A DNA stretch of 64,000 nucleotides from SZUA-444 sp965226565. Its GTDB lineage: Bacteria > Bacillota > Clostridia > Oscillospirales > Ruminococcaceae. The stretch's first letter is position 1; the number at the start of each line of letters is the position of its first letter. This document shows, piece after piece, positions 44,010 to 52,755 of the stretch. Where the stretch lies: NCBI GenBank assembly GCA_965226565.1, contig CBDDDI010000001.1, positions 124,001 through 188,000 on the forward strand. Reading direction: 5' to 3'. The position numbers and the translations under genes are program-made. The notes under the pieces are model-generated. The model was not told the DNA's origin, ran no database searches, and saw only the letters and a list, made by a program, of their open reading frames with translations.

Positions 44010-45980
44010 ATGGATAGTATAAAAAACAGAATTACTGAGTTGACAAAAATAATCAATTACCACAGAGATATTTATTATAATAAAAATAATAATGAAATAA
44101 GCGATCAAGAATATGATACTCTTTTTAATGAATTAAAATCTTTAGAAACTAAATATCCTGAACTTGTTTCTCAAGATTCACCAACACAAAAAGTTGGTGG
44201 AGAGGTATTGAATATTTTTTCTAAAGTAGAACATAAAGTGCAAATGGGAAGTTTGCAAGATGTTTTTTCATTTGAAGATGTAGAGAGTTTTTGTAATAAA
44301 TGTAAAAATTTAAATTCAAATACATCATTTGTTGTAGAACCTAAAATTGATGGATTGTCAGTGTCACTTGAATATGAAAATGGTATATTTATTAGAGGAT
44401 CTACTAGAGGAGATGGTTTTGTTGGTGAAGATGTAACTAACAACCTTAAAACTATTAAAAACATACCAAAACAATTAAAAGATAAGATTCCGTATTTAGA
44501 AGTAAGAGGAGAGGTTTATATGCCTCGAAAAGTATTTTATAAATTAGTTGAATCACAAATGGAAAATGAAGAACAACCTTTTAAAAATCCTCGTAATGCT
44601 GCTGCTGGATCATTAAGACAAAAAAAATCTGCTATTGTTGCTAAACGAAAATTAGATATATTCATTTTTAATATTCAGCAAATTGAAGGTGTTACATTAA
44701 CTTCACATAAAAATTCACTAGATTTTTTATCAGAACAAGGATTTAATGTTGTTCCTGAATATTTAAAAATTGATGAGCCAGATAAAGTTGTAAAGGCAAT
44801 TGATGATATTGGAAATAATAGATCTAAATATGAGTTTGATATAGATGGTGCAGTTGTAAAAGTAGATGATTTTAATCAACGTTCTTTGCTTGGAAATACA
44901 GTAAAAACGCCTAAATGGGCTGTAGCATATAAATTTCCAGCTGAAGAAAAAAATACAAAACTTATTGATATTATTACAAATGTAGGTAGAACAGGTGCTA
45001 TTACACCAGTTGCTATTTTTGAACCTGTATTACTTGCTGGCACAAGTGTTTCTAAAGCTTCTCTTCATAACCAAGACTTTATTAATGAGAAAAATGTTGC
45101 TATAGGTGATATTATTACAGTTAGAAAAGCTGGAGATATTATTCCTGAAGTAGTTAGTGTGGCAGAAAAAAATAATAATGAGATATATTCTCTTCCTAAA
45201 GTATGTCCTATATGTGGAACTTTAACTGTTAAAGAGTTAGAAGAAAGTGCTATTAGATGTCCAAATGTTGATTGTCCTGCTCAAATTGAACGTAGTATAG
45301 CTCATTTCGCGTCTAAATCTGCTATGGATATTGATGGATTAGGACCAATGATAGTTAAAACATTAATTAAAAATAAATTAATAGAATCTGTTGCAGATTT
45401 ATATTCTCTTACAGTTGATGAATTATTAGAACTTGATAGATTTAAAGAGAAATCTGTTAATAATTTAATTAATGCTATAGAGAAATCTAAAGATAATTCA
45501 CTAGACAAGCTTATTTTTGGATTAGGAATTAGACATATTGGAGCAGTATCAGCTAAAGATTTGTGTGAAAAATTTAATAATATTGATAATATTATTAATG
45601 CTAAAGTTGATAATATATTAGAAATTGATGGTTTTGGTGAAATAATGGCTGAAAGCGTTGTACAAGCTTTTCATGAGCCACATTTTATTGAAATAATAGA
45701 AAAATTAAAATCCTGCGGAGTTAATACTTCGTATACTAAAGAATCTGTAGATGATAGATTTAATAATCAAACATTTGTATTAACAGGAACTTTACCAACT
45801 ATGACTAGAAATGAAGCAAAAGAACTTATTGAAAAATATGGTGGAAAAACAAGTTCATCTGTTTCAAAAAAGACTAATTTTGTTTTAGCTGGAGAAGAAG
45901 CAGGAAGTAAATTAACAAAAGCTCAAAACTTAGGTGTTAATATAATTGATGAAAATAAGTTTAAAGAGATGCTTTTATAA
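44010..45980 (+). CDS. ligA: NAD-dependent DNA ligase
   Basis: LigA seals nicks between Okazaki fragments and in repair. The adenylated lysine is K112 in EPKIDGLSVS. The OB fold, the four-cysteine zinc finger (CPICG, then RCPNVDCPAQ), helix-hairpin-helix repeats and a C-terminal BRCT domain (FVLTGTLPTMTRNEA) follow in order. It has 656 residues. Pairing with gatCAB downstream is common in Clostridia. AGGAG precedes the ATG. Confidence 0.98.
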   Translation: MDSIKNRITELTKIINYHRDIYYNKNNNEISDQEYDTLFNELKSLETKYPELVSQDSPTQKVGGEVLNIFSKVEHKVQMGSLQDVFSFEDVESFCNKCKNLNSNTSFVVEPKIDGLSVSLEYENGIFIRGSTRGDGFVGEDVTNNLKTIKNIPKQLKDKIPYLEVRGEVYMPRKVFYKLVESQMENEEQPFKNPRNAAAGSLRQKKSAIVAKRKLDIFIFNIQQIEGVTLTSHKNSLDFLSEQGFNVVPEYLKIDEPDKVVKAIDDIGNNRSKYEFDIDGAVVKVDDFNQRSLLGNTVKTPKWAVAYKFPAEEKNTKLIDIITNVGRTGAITPVAIFEPVLLAGTSVSKASLHNQDFINEKNVAIGDIITVRKAGDIIPEVVSVAEKNNNEIYSLPKVCPICGTLTVKELEESAIRCPNVDCPAQIERSIAHFASKSAMDIDGLGPMIVKTLIKNKLIESVADLYSLTVDELLELDRFKEKSVNNLINAIEKSKDNSLDKLIFGLGIRHIGAVSAKDLCEKFNNIDNIINAKVDNILEIDGFGEIMAESVVQAFHEPHFIEIIEKLKSCGVNTSYTKESVDDRFNNQTFVLTGTLPTMTRNEAKELIEKYGGKTSSSVSKKTNFVLAGEEAGSKLTKAQNLGVNIIDENKFKEMLL

Positions 45981-45993
45981 ATAGGAGGTTTAT

Positions 45994-46266
45994 ATGGATA
46001 TTGATATTAAACATATTGCTAAATTATCTAGATTAAAAATTGAAGATGATAAAATTGATAAATTTAAAGTTGACATGAAAAACATTGTTAACATGGTAGA
46101 AAATCTTCCTGATATTGAAGAAGATTTTACATTACTTGATCCTTCAAATCCAATGAAGTTAAGACAAGATGAGGCTAATACAGACAAATTCACAAGAGAT
46201 GAGTTATTAAAAAATGCTCCACAAACAAAAGCTGGATGTCTAGTTGTGCCTAAAACTGTAGAATAG
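45994..46266 (+). CDS. gatC: Asp/Glu-tRNA amidotransferase subunit C
   Basis: GatC is the 90-residue scaffold subunit that wraps GatA and GatB. It has the usual start (DIKHIAKLSRLKI) and the C-terminal LRQDE and NAPQTKAGCLVVPKTVE segments. AGGAGG precedes the ATG. The complex converts Glu-tRNA-Gln, and in many bacteria Asp-tRNA-Asn, into the correct amidated forms. Confidence 0.96.
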   Translation: MDIDIKHIAKLSRLKIEDDKIDKFKVDMKNIVNMVENLPDIEEDFTLLDPSNPMKLRQDEANTDKFTRDELLKNAPQTKAGCLVVPKTVE

Positions 46267-46278
46267 GAGCTGAATATT

Positions 46279-47736
46279 TTGGAATTATACAATAAAAATG
46301 CTTGCGACTTGTCTGAAATGATTAAAAGTAAAAAAATTTCTGCAAAAGAACTTACTGAATCTGTTTATAATAGAATTGAACAAGTCGAAAATAAAATTAA
46401 TGCATATACAACTTTAACTAAAGAATCTGCATTAAAAACTGCTGAAAATGTTGATAAAGATATAGCTGAAGGAAAAGAATTATCAGATTTAGCAGGAATT
46501 CCAATAGGAATTAAAGATAATATTTCAACAAAAGGAATAACTACAACATGTTCTTCTAAAATGCTTGAAAATTATGTTCCGCCATTTAATGCAACTGTTA
46601 TGGACAAGCTTGATTCAAACAAAATGATTATAACAGGTAAATTAAATATGGATGAGTTTGCAATGGGATCTTCTACTGAAAATTCTTATTTTGCTACAAC
46701 AAAAAATCCACACGATTTAGATAAAGTTCCTGGTGGTTCATCTGGAGGTAGTGCAGCTGCTGTTGCTGCAGGAGAAGCGATTGTTTCACTTGGTTCTGAT
46801 ACTGGTGGATCAATAAGACAACCTGCATCTTATTGTGGTGTTGTTGGGCTTAAACCAACTTATGGAGCTATTTCTCGTTATGGTCTTGTTGCATTTGCGT
46901 CTTCTTTAGACCAAATTGGACCTATCGGAAAATGTGTAAAAGATGTTGCAATGCTTCAATCTGCTATATGTGGACATGATAAATTTGATGCAACTTCTGC
47001 TTATAATACTTATCCAAATTATTTTGCTTCTTTAAAATCTGATATAAAAGGATTAAAAATAGGTATTCCTAAAGAGTATTTTGGAAAGGGAATTGATGAA
47101 GAAGTAAAAACTTCTGTTATGAATGCAGTAAAAGTTTTAGAAAACCAAGGTGCAATTATTAAAGAGATTTCACTTCCATCAACTGATTACGCTCTTTCTG
47201 CTTATTATATTATTTCTTCAGCGGAAGCTTCATCAAATTTAGCAAGATTTGATGGTGTAAAATATGGATTTAGAGCTAATAAATTTGAAACTCTTACTGA
47301 AATGTATGAGAATACACGTTCTGAAGGCTTTGGAGATGAAGTTAAAAGAAGAATTATGCTTGGTACATTTGTTCTTAGTTCTGGATATTATGATGCTTAC
47401 TACAAAAAAGCAAAAATGTTACAAAAGAAAATTTCAAATGAATTTTCATCTGCATTTGCTGATATAGATGTTATTGCAACTCCTACTGTTCCATCTACAG
47501 CATTTAAAATTGGTGAAAATACTAGCGATCCTTTAAAAATGTATTCAACAGATATATGCACAGTAACAATAAATATTGCTGGATTACCTGCAATTAGTGT
47601 TCCTTGTGGTTTTGATAAATCAAATATGCCTATTGGTTTACAATTAATAGGTAATAAATTTACTGAACAAACACTTTTAAATACAGCTTATTGCTATGAA
47701 CAAAATGTTGGTGGCTTTAAGTCGGCAGTTCTTTAA
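46279..47736 (+). CDS. gatA: Asp/Glu-tRNA amidotransferase subunit A
   Basis: GatA is the glutaminase subunit that frees ammonia for the amidation. The amidase-signature triad is present: Lys in GIPIGIKDNI, cis-Ser in GGSSGGSAAAVAAG and nucleophilic Ser in GSDTGGSIRQPAS. It has 485 residues. The start is TTG at 46279, with AGGAG overlapping the gatC stop region. It lies between gatC and gatB with 12- and 12-bp gaps. Confidence 0.97.
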   Translation: MELYNKNACDLSEMIKSKKISAKELTESVYNRIEQVENKINAYTTLTKESALKTAENVDKDIAEGKELSDLAGIPIGIKDNISTKGITTTCSSKMLENYVPPFNATVMDKLDSNKMIITGKLNMDEFAMGSSTENSYFATTKNPHDLDKVPGGSSGGSAAAVAAGEAIVSLGSDTGGSIRQPASYCGVVGLKPTYGAISRYGLVAFASSLDQIGPIGKCVKDVAMLQSAICGHDKFDATSAYNTYPNYFASLKSDIKGLKIGIPKEYFGKGIDEEVKTSVMNAVKVLENQGAIIKEISLPSTDYALSAYYIISSAEASSNLARFDGVKYGFRANKFETLTEMYENTRSEGFGDEVKRRIMLGTFVLSSGYYDAYYKKAKMLQKKISNEFSSAFADIDVIATPTVPSTAFKIGENTSDPLKMYSTDICTVTINIAGLPAISVPCGFDKSNMPIGLQLIGNKFTEQTLLNTAYCYEQNVGGFKSAVL

Positions 47737-47748
47737 GGAGGTTTTTTG

Positions 47749-49185
47749 ATGGAAAAAGATTATGAAATAGTTATAGGACTTGAAGTTCATGCCGAATTAA
47801 ACACAAAATCAAAAATATATTGTGATTGTAAAAATGCATTTGGACTTGAAGTAAATACTCAGGTTTGTCCTATTTGTATGGGTATGCCTGGAACATTACC
47901 AACTCTTAATGAAGAAGTTGTGAATAGTGCTGTACTTATGGGACATGCTTTAAATTGTACAATTAATCCTGTTTCTAAACAAGATAGAAAGAATTATTTT
48001 TATCCTGATCTTCCTAAGGCATATCAAATTTCTCAAGCAGAAGTTCCTATATGTGAAAATGGATATTTAGATATAATGGTTAATGGTGAAATTAGAAGAA
48101 TTGGTGTTACTAGAATTCATATTGAAGAAGATGCTGGTAAACTTCTTCATTCTGATGCTTTTGATGGATCTTTAGTAGATTTAAACCGTTGTGGTGTTCC
48201 ACTTATTGAAATTGTTTCTGAGCCTGATTTAAGAAGTTCCGCTGAAGCTAAAGCTTATCTTGATACAATTAAATCTATTTTGCAATATATTAATATTTCT
48301 GATTGTAAAATGCAAGAAGGTTCTATTAGATGTGATGTAAACGTTTCTGTAAGAAAATATGGTGAACCATTTGGTACTAGATGTGAAATGAAGAATGTAA
48401 ATAGTTTTAGTGCTGCTGTAAGAGGTATTGAATATGAAGCTAAAAGACAAATAGCTTTAGTTAAGCAGGGTGGAGTAGTAGAACAAGAAACTAGACGTTG
48501 GGATGATTTAAAAGGCGAAAGTTTAACAATGAGAACTAAAGAAAATTCTAATGACTATAGATATTTTCCAGAACCAGATTTATTAACTATTGTTGTTGAT
48601 GAGCAAAAAATTGTTGATTTGAAAAATTCTTTGCCAGAATTACCTAATGCTAAAATCGCTAGATATGTTAATGAATTAGGACTTTCTCAAATTGATGCAA
48701 CTTTAATTACTGAGTCTTTGGAAAAATCTAAATTATTTGATGATTGTAATAAAATAGGTGAGTGCTCTCCTAAAAATATATCTAATTGGATACTTTCTGA
48801 TATTTCAAAATATATAAATGATACAGGTAATAATATTCTTGAAACTCCTTTAACTGCACAACGTTTAAGTGATTTAATTAAACAAATTGAAGATGGTAAA
48901 ATTTCAAATAGTGCAGCAAAAACTGTATTTGAAGCTATTTTAAATGAAGATAAAGATGTTGATACAATTATAAAAGAAAAATCTTTAACACAAATTTCTG
49001 ATACATCTTTCTTAGATAAAATTGTTGATGATGTATTATCACAAAACGAAAAATCTGTAAATGACTATAACAATGGAAAAACTAATGCACTTGGATTCTT
49101 AGTTGGTCAATGTATGAAACAATCAAAAGGAAAAGCAAATCCTGCAATGGTTAAAGAAATTTTATTATCAAAAATAAGTAAATAA
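47749..49185 (+). CDS. gatB: Asp/Glu-tRNA amidotransferase subunit B
   Basis: GatB is the tRNA-binding kinase and amidotransferase subunit. The family start YEIVIGLEVHAEL and the PVSKQDRKNYFYPDLPKAYQ segment are intact, and a YqeY-like helical tail closes the 478-residue protein. ATG at 47749 is used rather than a TTG at 47746 because AAGGAGG (47735-47741) is better spaced. It ends at a terminator facing xerC. Confidence 0.97.
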   Translation: MEKDYEIVIGLEVHAELNTKSKIYCDCKNAFGLEVNTQVCPICMGMPGTLPTLNEEVVNSAVLMGHALNCTINPVSKQDRKNYFYPDLPKAYQISQAEVPICENGYLDIMVNGEIRRIGVTRIHIEEDAGKLLHSDAFDGSLVDLNRCGVPLIEIVSEPDLRSSAEAKAYLDTIKSILQYINISDCKMQEGSIRCDVNVSVRKYGEPFGTRCEMKNVNSFSAAVRGIEYEAKRQIALVKQGGVVEQETRRWDDLKGESLTMRTKENSNDYRYFPEPDLLTIVVDEQKIVDLKNSLPELPNAKIARYVNELGLSQIDATLITESLEKSKLFDDCNKIGECSPKNISNWILSDISKYINDTGNNILETPLTAQRLSDLIKQIEDGKISNSAAKTVFEAILNEDKDVDTIIKEKSLTQISDTSFLDKIVDDVLSQNEKSVNDYNNGKTNALGFLVGQCMKQSKGKANPAMVKEILLSKISK

Positions 49186-49200
49186 TATTTTATTTATATA

Positions 49201-49229
49201 AAAAGCTCCTATTTAATATAGGAGCTTTT
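49201..49229. terminator. Terminator between convergent gatB and xer gene
   Basis: A perfect 12-bp stem AAAAGCTCCTAT/ATAGGAGCTTTT (49201-49212 with 49218-49229) has a 5-nt loop. Its A/T ends give a short U-tract on each strand, so it may serve both convergent genes. Confidence 0.85.
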
Positions 49230-49230
49230 G

Positions 49231-50220
49231 TTATTTGTTTTCTTTTGTTATTTTTTTAACAGATGCTAAAGGTGAACTTTGAGCAGCTTTTTTCAAATTA
49301 TCATTTGATAAATGAGTGTATATCTCAGTTGTAGCGATGCTTTTGTGTCCTAAAACTTCTTTTAAAATTAATGGATCTACGTTACCATGTTGATACATTA
49401 AAGTTGCTGCAGTGTGCCTAAGTTTATGTGTTGATACACCTTTATTATCAAGTCCAGCATCAAATAAACTTTTCTCAACTATTTGTTGAACACGTCTTTT
49501 TGAAATCCTTGAATTTGTTCTGCTTAAAAAAAGTGCGTCAGGCTCTTTAGCAACATTTTTTCTTACTTTTAAATAAGATTTTATCGCTGATATACAAGCA
49601 TCATTTAAATAAACTATTCTTTCTTTATTTCCTTTACCTAAAAGCCTAATTGTTTTGTTTTCTAAATTTACATCTTTAATATCTAATCCAACTAATTCAC
49701 TTAATCTCATTCCACAATTTAAAAATAATGTAAGTATACAATAATTTCTTTCAGAATCAGGTCCATCAACTTTTGAAAGTAGTTCAATACAATCTTCTAA
49801 AGATAAAAATTTAGGTAATTTGTGTTTAACACTTGGAATTTCAAGGTCTACTAAAGGATTTGAATCAATCAAATTTGCTTTTTTATGTAGATAATTAAAA
49901 AATTGTTTAATAGAGCTAGTTTTTCTTGCTCTTGTTGTAGTAGAATTATTTAATACATTTGATGTAAAATATAAATACTCATAAGCATCATTTAAAGTAA
50001 AAGCTTGTATTAAATCAATTGGCACATCATTAATAATAATTTCTTTAAATTCAGTATCTTCATTAACAATCTTATTAGATATCTTTAAATATCTTAAAAA
50101 AGTCCTTATATCAATATAATAAGCTTCAACTGTACGATTTCCACGTGCTTTAACAACTTTTAAATAAAATAAGAACTCTCTCAAATATTCTGGACAATCA
50201 TTCATATAATCATTATTCAT
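49231..50220 (-). CDS. xerC: Tyrosine recombinase XerC/XerD family
   Basis: This 329-residue protein has the SAM-like N-terminal core-binding domain and a full tyrosine-recombinase catalytic domain. It shows Arg in NCGMRLSEL, Lys in GKGNKERIVYL, HxLR in HKLRHTAATL, His in LGHKSIATTEIYTH, with Tyr in the same stretch. It looks like a chromosomal Xer recombinase that resolves dimers at dif rather than an integron or phage integrase; whether XerC or XerD cannot be settled from one copy. It follows a striking palindrome and a G-rich ribosome binding site (GGGGG). Confidence 0.88.
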   Translation of the reverse strand: MNNDYMNDCPEYLREFLFYLKVVKARGNRTVEAYYIDIRTFLRYLKISNKIVNEDTEFKEIIINDVPIDLIQAFTLNDAYEYLYFTSNVLNNSTTTRARKTSSIKQFFNYLHKKANLIDSNPLVDLEIPSVKHKLPKFLSLEDCIELLSKVDGPDSERNYCILTLFLNCGMRLSELVGLDIKDVNLENKTIRLLGKGNKERIVYLNDACISAIKSYLKVRKNVAKEPDALFLSRTNSRISKRRVQQIVEKSLFDAGLDNKGVSTHKLRHTAATLMYQHGNVDPLILKEVLGHKSIATTEIYTHLSNDNLKKAAQSSPLASVKKITKENK

Positions 50221-50234
50221 TTTAAATTACCCCC

Positions 50235-50264
50235 AATTGCACTAAATTTCTATTTAGTGCAATT
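50235..50264. repeat. 30-bp palindrome before the xer ribosome binding site
   Basis: AATTGCACTAAAT (50235-50247) and its exact complement (50252-50264) flank TTCT. On the minus strand a second hairpin, AACTGT/ACAGTT (50265-50270 with 50280-50285), lies just before it in the same leader. No T-run follows. Confidence 0.75.
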
Positions 50265-50288
50265 AACTGTTTTATTTTTACAGTTTTT

Positions 50289-50294
50289 ATTATA
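50289..50294 (-). promoter_or_regulatory. Probable -10 element of the xer gene
   Basis: On the minus strand TATAAT is preceded by TGA, giving an extended -10 box. The -35 region is poor. The implied leader would contain both hairpins described next to it. Confidence 0.45.
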
Positions 50295-50464
50295 TCATCT
50301 TTGATATTTAAAAACTATTAAATTATAATTAATTATCCCCACTATTATTTTGGTTATAAACTATTTTATTTAAGATTGTATTTAGCATTGTAACAACCTC
50401 TCTTGAAGTGTAATAATTTTTTTCTTTACGAACTACTTTGTAAATTTTAGTACGTTGCTTATGA

Positions 50465-50502
50465 ATAGAAAAAGAGAGTATATAATTACTCTCTTTTTCT
50501 AT
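50465..50502 (-). terminator. Terminator of the DUF3795 gene
   Basis: A perfect 16-bp stem (50465-50480 with 50487-50502) has the 6-nt loop TATAAT and an A5/T5 run inside its arms. The core AAAAAGAGAGTA is shared with the terminator at 52681. Confidence 0.85.
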
Positions 50503-50507
50503 ATTAT

Positions 50508-51194
50508 TTATTTTATATATCCTTTTAATATTTCATAAGCACTTTCAATACTTTCTGATTTATTAAAATCGTCCTCAAAAGTTTTATCATTCATTGCTTT
50601 TTTAAGAGTTTTAGTATAAAAATCTTTAGAATAGTTTTTATAAAACAATGCCTTTGCTTTTGTTGAATACACAGCATCAGTTTGATAAAATCCTTTTTTA
50701 CATAATAATAAATCATTACAAAAAGAACAATTTTCTAAACCTTTTTCAGTTGCACATTTTACATTTGCACAAATTCCATTTTCAGATATAGTTGCGTAAG
50801 AGCAAGAATTGTAATCACTTTTACAACCACCACACCATTCTCCTAAAAAACAAAAATCACAATGATGTCCGCAATATCCTATAGGATCTAAATCCATTCT
50901 TGCTGTTTTAACCATATCAGACTTAATAGTTTTACATCGTTCAATTCGTTCACCATTATCTCCATGTTCTTTATCAAATGAATATTTTTTTAATAACTCA
51001 CAAGGAAAATTTTCACATTCACCACAAAAACGTTTATTTCTTTCTTTAATACACTCAACAATATCACAACTGCCATAGAATGGTTGTCCTTTTGTAACGA
51101 TACACCCACTACAATTATTTAATTTTTTTTCAGGACAAGTCGCACATTCTAAACCACAATAACTGTCAAATGAATCTTTCATAAAGTCTTTCAT
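50508..51194 (-). CDS. Cysteine-rich DUF3795 protein, two repeats
   Basis: This 228-residue protein has 22 cysteines arranged as two DUF3795-like modules. The first spans about residues 11-75 (SYCGLECATC to CGECENFPC) and the second about 100-165 (GYCGHHCDFC to CSFCNDLLLC). The DUF3795 family is widespread in gut anaerobes and of unknown function; cysteine spacing suggests zinc or Fe-S binding. There is no signal peptide. ATG at 51194 has AAAGGA upstream, whereas the longer frame (from 51266) crosses the promoter. It is singly transcribed. Confidence 0.82.
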   Translation of the reverse strand: MKDFMKDSFDSYCGLECATCPEKKLNNCSGCIVTKGQPFYGSCDIVECIKERNKRFCGECENFPCELLKKYSFDKEHGDNGERIERCKTIKSDMVKTARMDLDPIGYCGHHCDFCFLGEWCGGCKSDYNSCSYATISENGICANVKCATEKGLENCSFCNDLLLCKKGFYQTDAVYSTKAKALFYKNYSKDFYTKTLKKAMNDKTFEDDFNKSESIESAYEILKGYIK

Positions 51195-51264
51195 AATAAT
51201 AATTTTCCTTTCATTTGTAGATATTAAAATTTTAATATGTTCAAAATATTTATACTGTAATATC

Positions 51265-51293
51265 ATAATACCATGCTTAAATTATTATTACAA
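51265..51293 (-). promoter_or_regulatory. Probable promoter of the DUF3795 gene
   Basis: On the minus strand TTGTAA (51293-51288) and TATTAT (51270-51265) are 17 bp apart with TGG before the -10 box. Confidence 0.6.
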
Positions 51294-51400
51294 GTTATAT
51301 ATTAAGTATTTTGCGCTTTTCCCTTAATACTCTTATTTTCACACTATTATATTCCATTTTATTATAATTAAACTAAATTTATTTCTATTGAAACGCAAAT

Positions 51401-51430
51401 AAAAAAAGAGTATTAAAATACTCTTTTTTT
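51401..51430 (-). terminator. Terminator of the secreted-protein gene
   Basis: A perfect 13-bp stem (51401-51413 with 51418-51430) built on AAAAAAAGAGTAT has a 4-nt loop. The A7/T7 arms make it usable from either strand. Confidence 0.88.
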
Positions 51431-51441
51431 ATTTAATTATA

Positions 51442-52407
51442 TTAAGGTTTAAAATTTTTAAAATAACAAACTGCATCATGATCAATATCATCTTCATTTT
51501 TCTTACGATTAGAATTAAAATACAGTTTTCCATTCATTTCATCACAACCTTCAATTTCAAATAAATAAGGATAAGCTGAAGATGTTATACGAAATGATAA
51601 ATCAGGATTCGCAGTAATTGTACCAGAAGCTTTTGAAATATTATCAAAAACCAATATAATACTAACATTCTTATTTGTTAACGGAAATAATAGTTGATCT
51701 TTACTTTTTATATAACCTATTCCTTGTCTTGTAAATTCTTTAAGTCCAGTTACTTTTTTGCCATTTACTAAAGAATCTTCAATATTAAGTGTACATACAC
51801 GTTTAATATTGATTATTCCACTTGGTTGATTATTTGCAATATCACCTTTATAAATAGTTGTTATATTACCTTTAGTTTTAGAAAATAAAAAATAAACATT
51901 ATTTTCATTTTTAGCATATTTTTTAACACCAGCAACACTAATATCTCCTCCATTATATTGCAAACGATATTCAGCCAATTTTGTATAATTCGTTCCAGAA
52001 TATCCAAGTTTAACAAGGCTATCATGACCTTCTTTTAACGTTGTTACAAAAAGATGAAATTTACCATCAATAGTACAAGTATCCATATCATTCGCATGAC
52101 CAAGTTCTGTTGAATATGTTTTATTATTAGAATTTGTCATAAGTGCATTTTTACCTGTATTATTATTTGTTCTAATAATTACTTGTTTAGTTGGATTTTT
52201 TGAACTATCAATTTTTGCTGAATATGAATATGTACTTCCAATAGCAAAACCTTCTGTAATATTACAACCATTTTCATTTGGAAGTTTAGGATGAAGTTGT
52301 TTATAAGTATTAAAATATGCTGCACTTACTATTGTAGTTACTGTACTAAAAATTGCTAAACATAAAAATAATGATATAATTATTTTACTATGTTTTCTAT
52401 TTTTCAT
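51442..52407 (-). CDS. Secreted protein, possible helveticin J-like beta-propeller
   Basis: This 321-residue protein has a clear signal peptide (basic MKNRKHSK, hydrophobic core, cleavage probably near VSA-A at 29-30). The mature part is rich in N, T, S and short beta strands with repeated blade-like phrases (GFAIGSTYSYSAKID, GKFHLFVTTL, NVYFLFSKTK, KLYFNSNRK). It resembles secreted clostridial proteins that databases label teichoic acid biosynthesis protein C or helveticin J family, which is from memory and not checked. No lipobox, LPXTG or membrane anchor was seen. AAAGGGG precedes the ATG. Confidence 0.7.
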   Translation of the reverse strand: MKNRKHSKIIISLFLCLAIFSTVTTIVSAAYFNTYKQLHPKLPNENGCNITEGFAIGSTYSYSAKIDSSKNPTKQVIIRTNNNTGKNALMTNSNNKTYSTELGHANDMDTCTIDGKFHLFVTTLKEGHDSLVKLGYSGTNYTKLAEYRLQYNGGDISVAGVKKYAKNENNVYFLFSKTKGNITTIYKGDIANNQPSGIINIKRVCTLNIEDSLVNGKKVTGLKEFTRQGIGYIKSKDQLLFPLTNKNVSIILVFDNISKASGTITANPDLSFRITSSAYPYLFEIEGCDEMNGKLYFNSNRKKNEDDIDHDAVCYFKNFKP

Positions 52408-52755
52408 ATTAAAATTCCCCTTTCAAAATATATTGTATACTATGATTGATATTGTAACATTTATATATTGGATATTATATATACATATTATACAAATTTT
52501 TTTAAAAATATATTCAATAAAACAAATAATTAATTTACATTATAATACATATATTTTAAATAATAATACAAATTAATTCCTCATAAAATGTTATTAATAA
52601 AAATTTAATGCCCTATTAGTTTTTTAAAAACATACTATAAAGTTTATTAAAATATATTTTTTATTTATAATAGTAAATAAAAAAAGAGAGTAATAATATA
52701 CTCTCTTTTTTATTAGTTATTTTTTATAATTTCTTTAATTAAAATAAAAATCACT
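52408..52755. other. AT-rich intergenic region, 348 bp
   Basis: This gap holds the upstream region of the secreted-protein gene and, at its right end, the terminator of the SPL-like gene. No clear -35/-10 pair was found for the secreted gene (TATACA and TATAAT words occur with wrong spacing). The sequence is extremely AT-rich with no ORF or repeat worth naming. Confidence 0.6.
52681..52710 (-). terminator. Terminator of the SPL-like gene
   Basis: A 12-bp stem AAAAAGAGAGTA/TACTCTCTTTTT (52681-52692 with 52699-52710) has a 6-nt loop and lies 46 bp after the stop on the minus strand. The arm is identical to that of the DUF3795 terminator. Confidence 0.85.

Noticed and set aside
52627..52645. 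AAAACATACTATAAAGTTT as a decayed copy of the mutS2 terminator arm
   Set aside because: It matches only one arm and cannot form a hairpin, so the likeness is probably chance.
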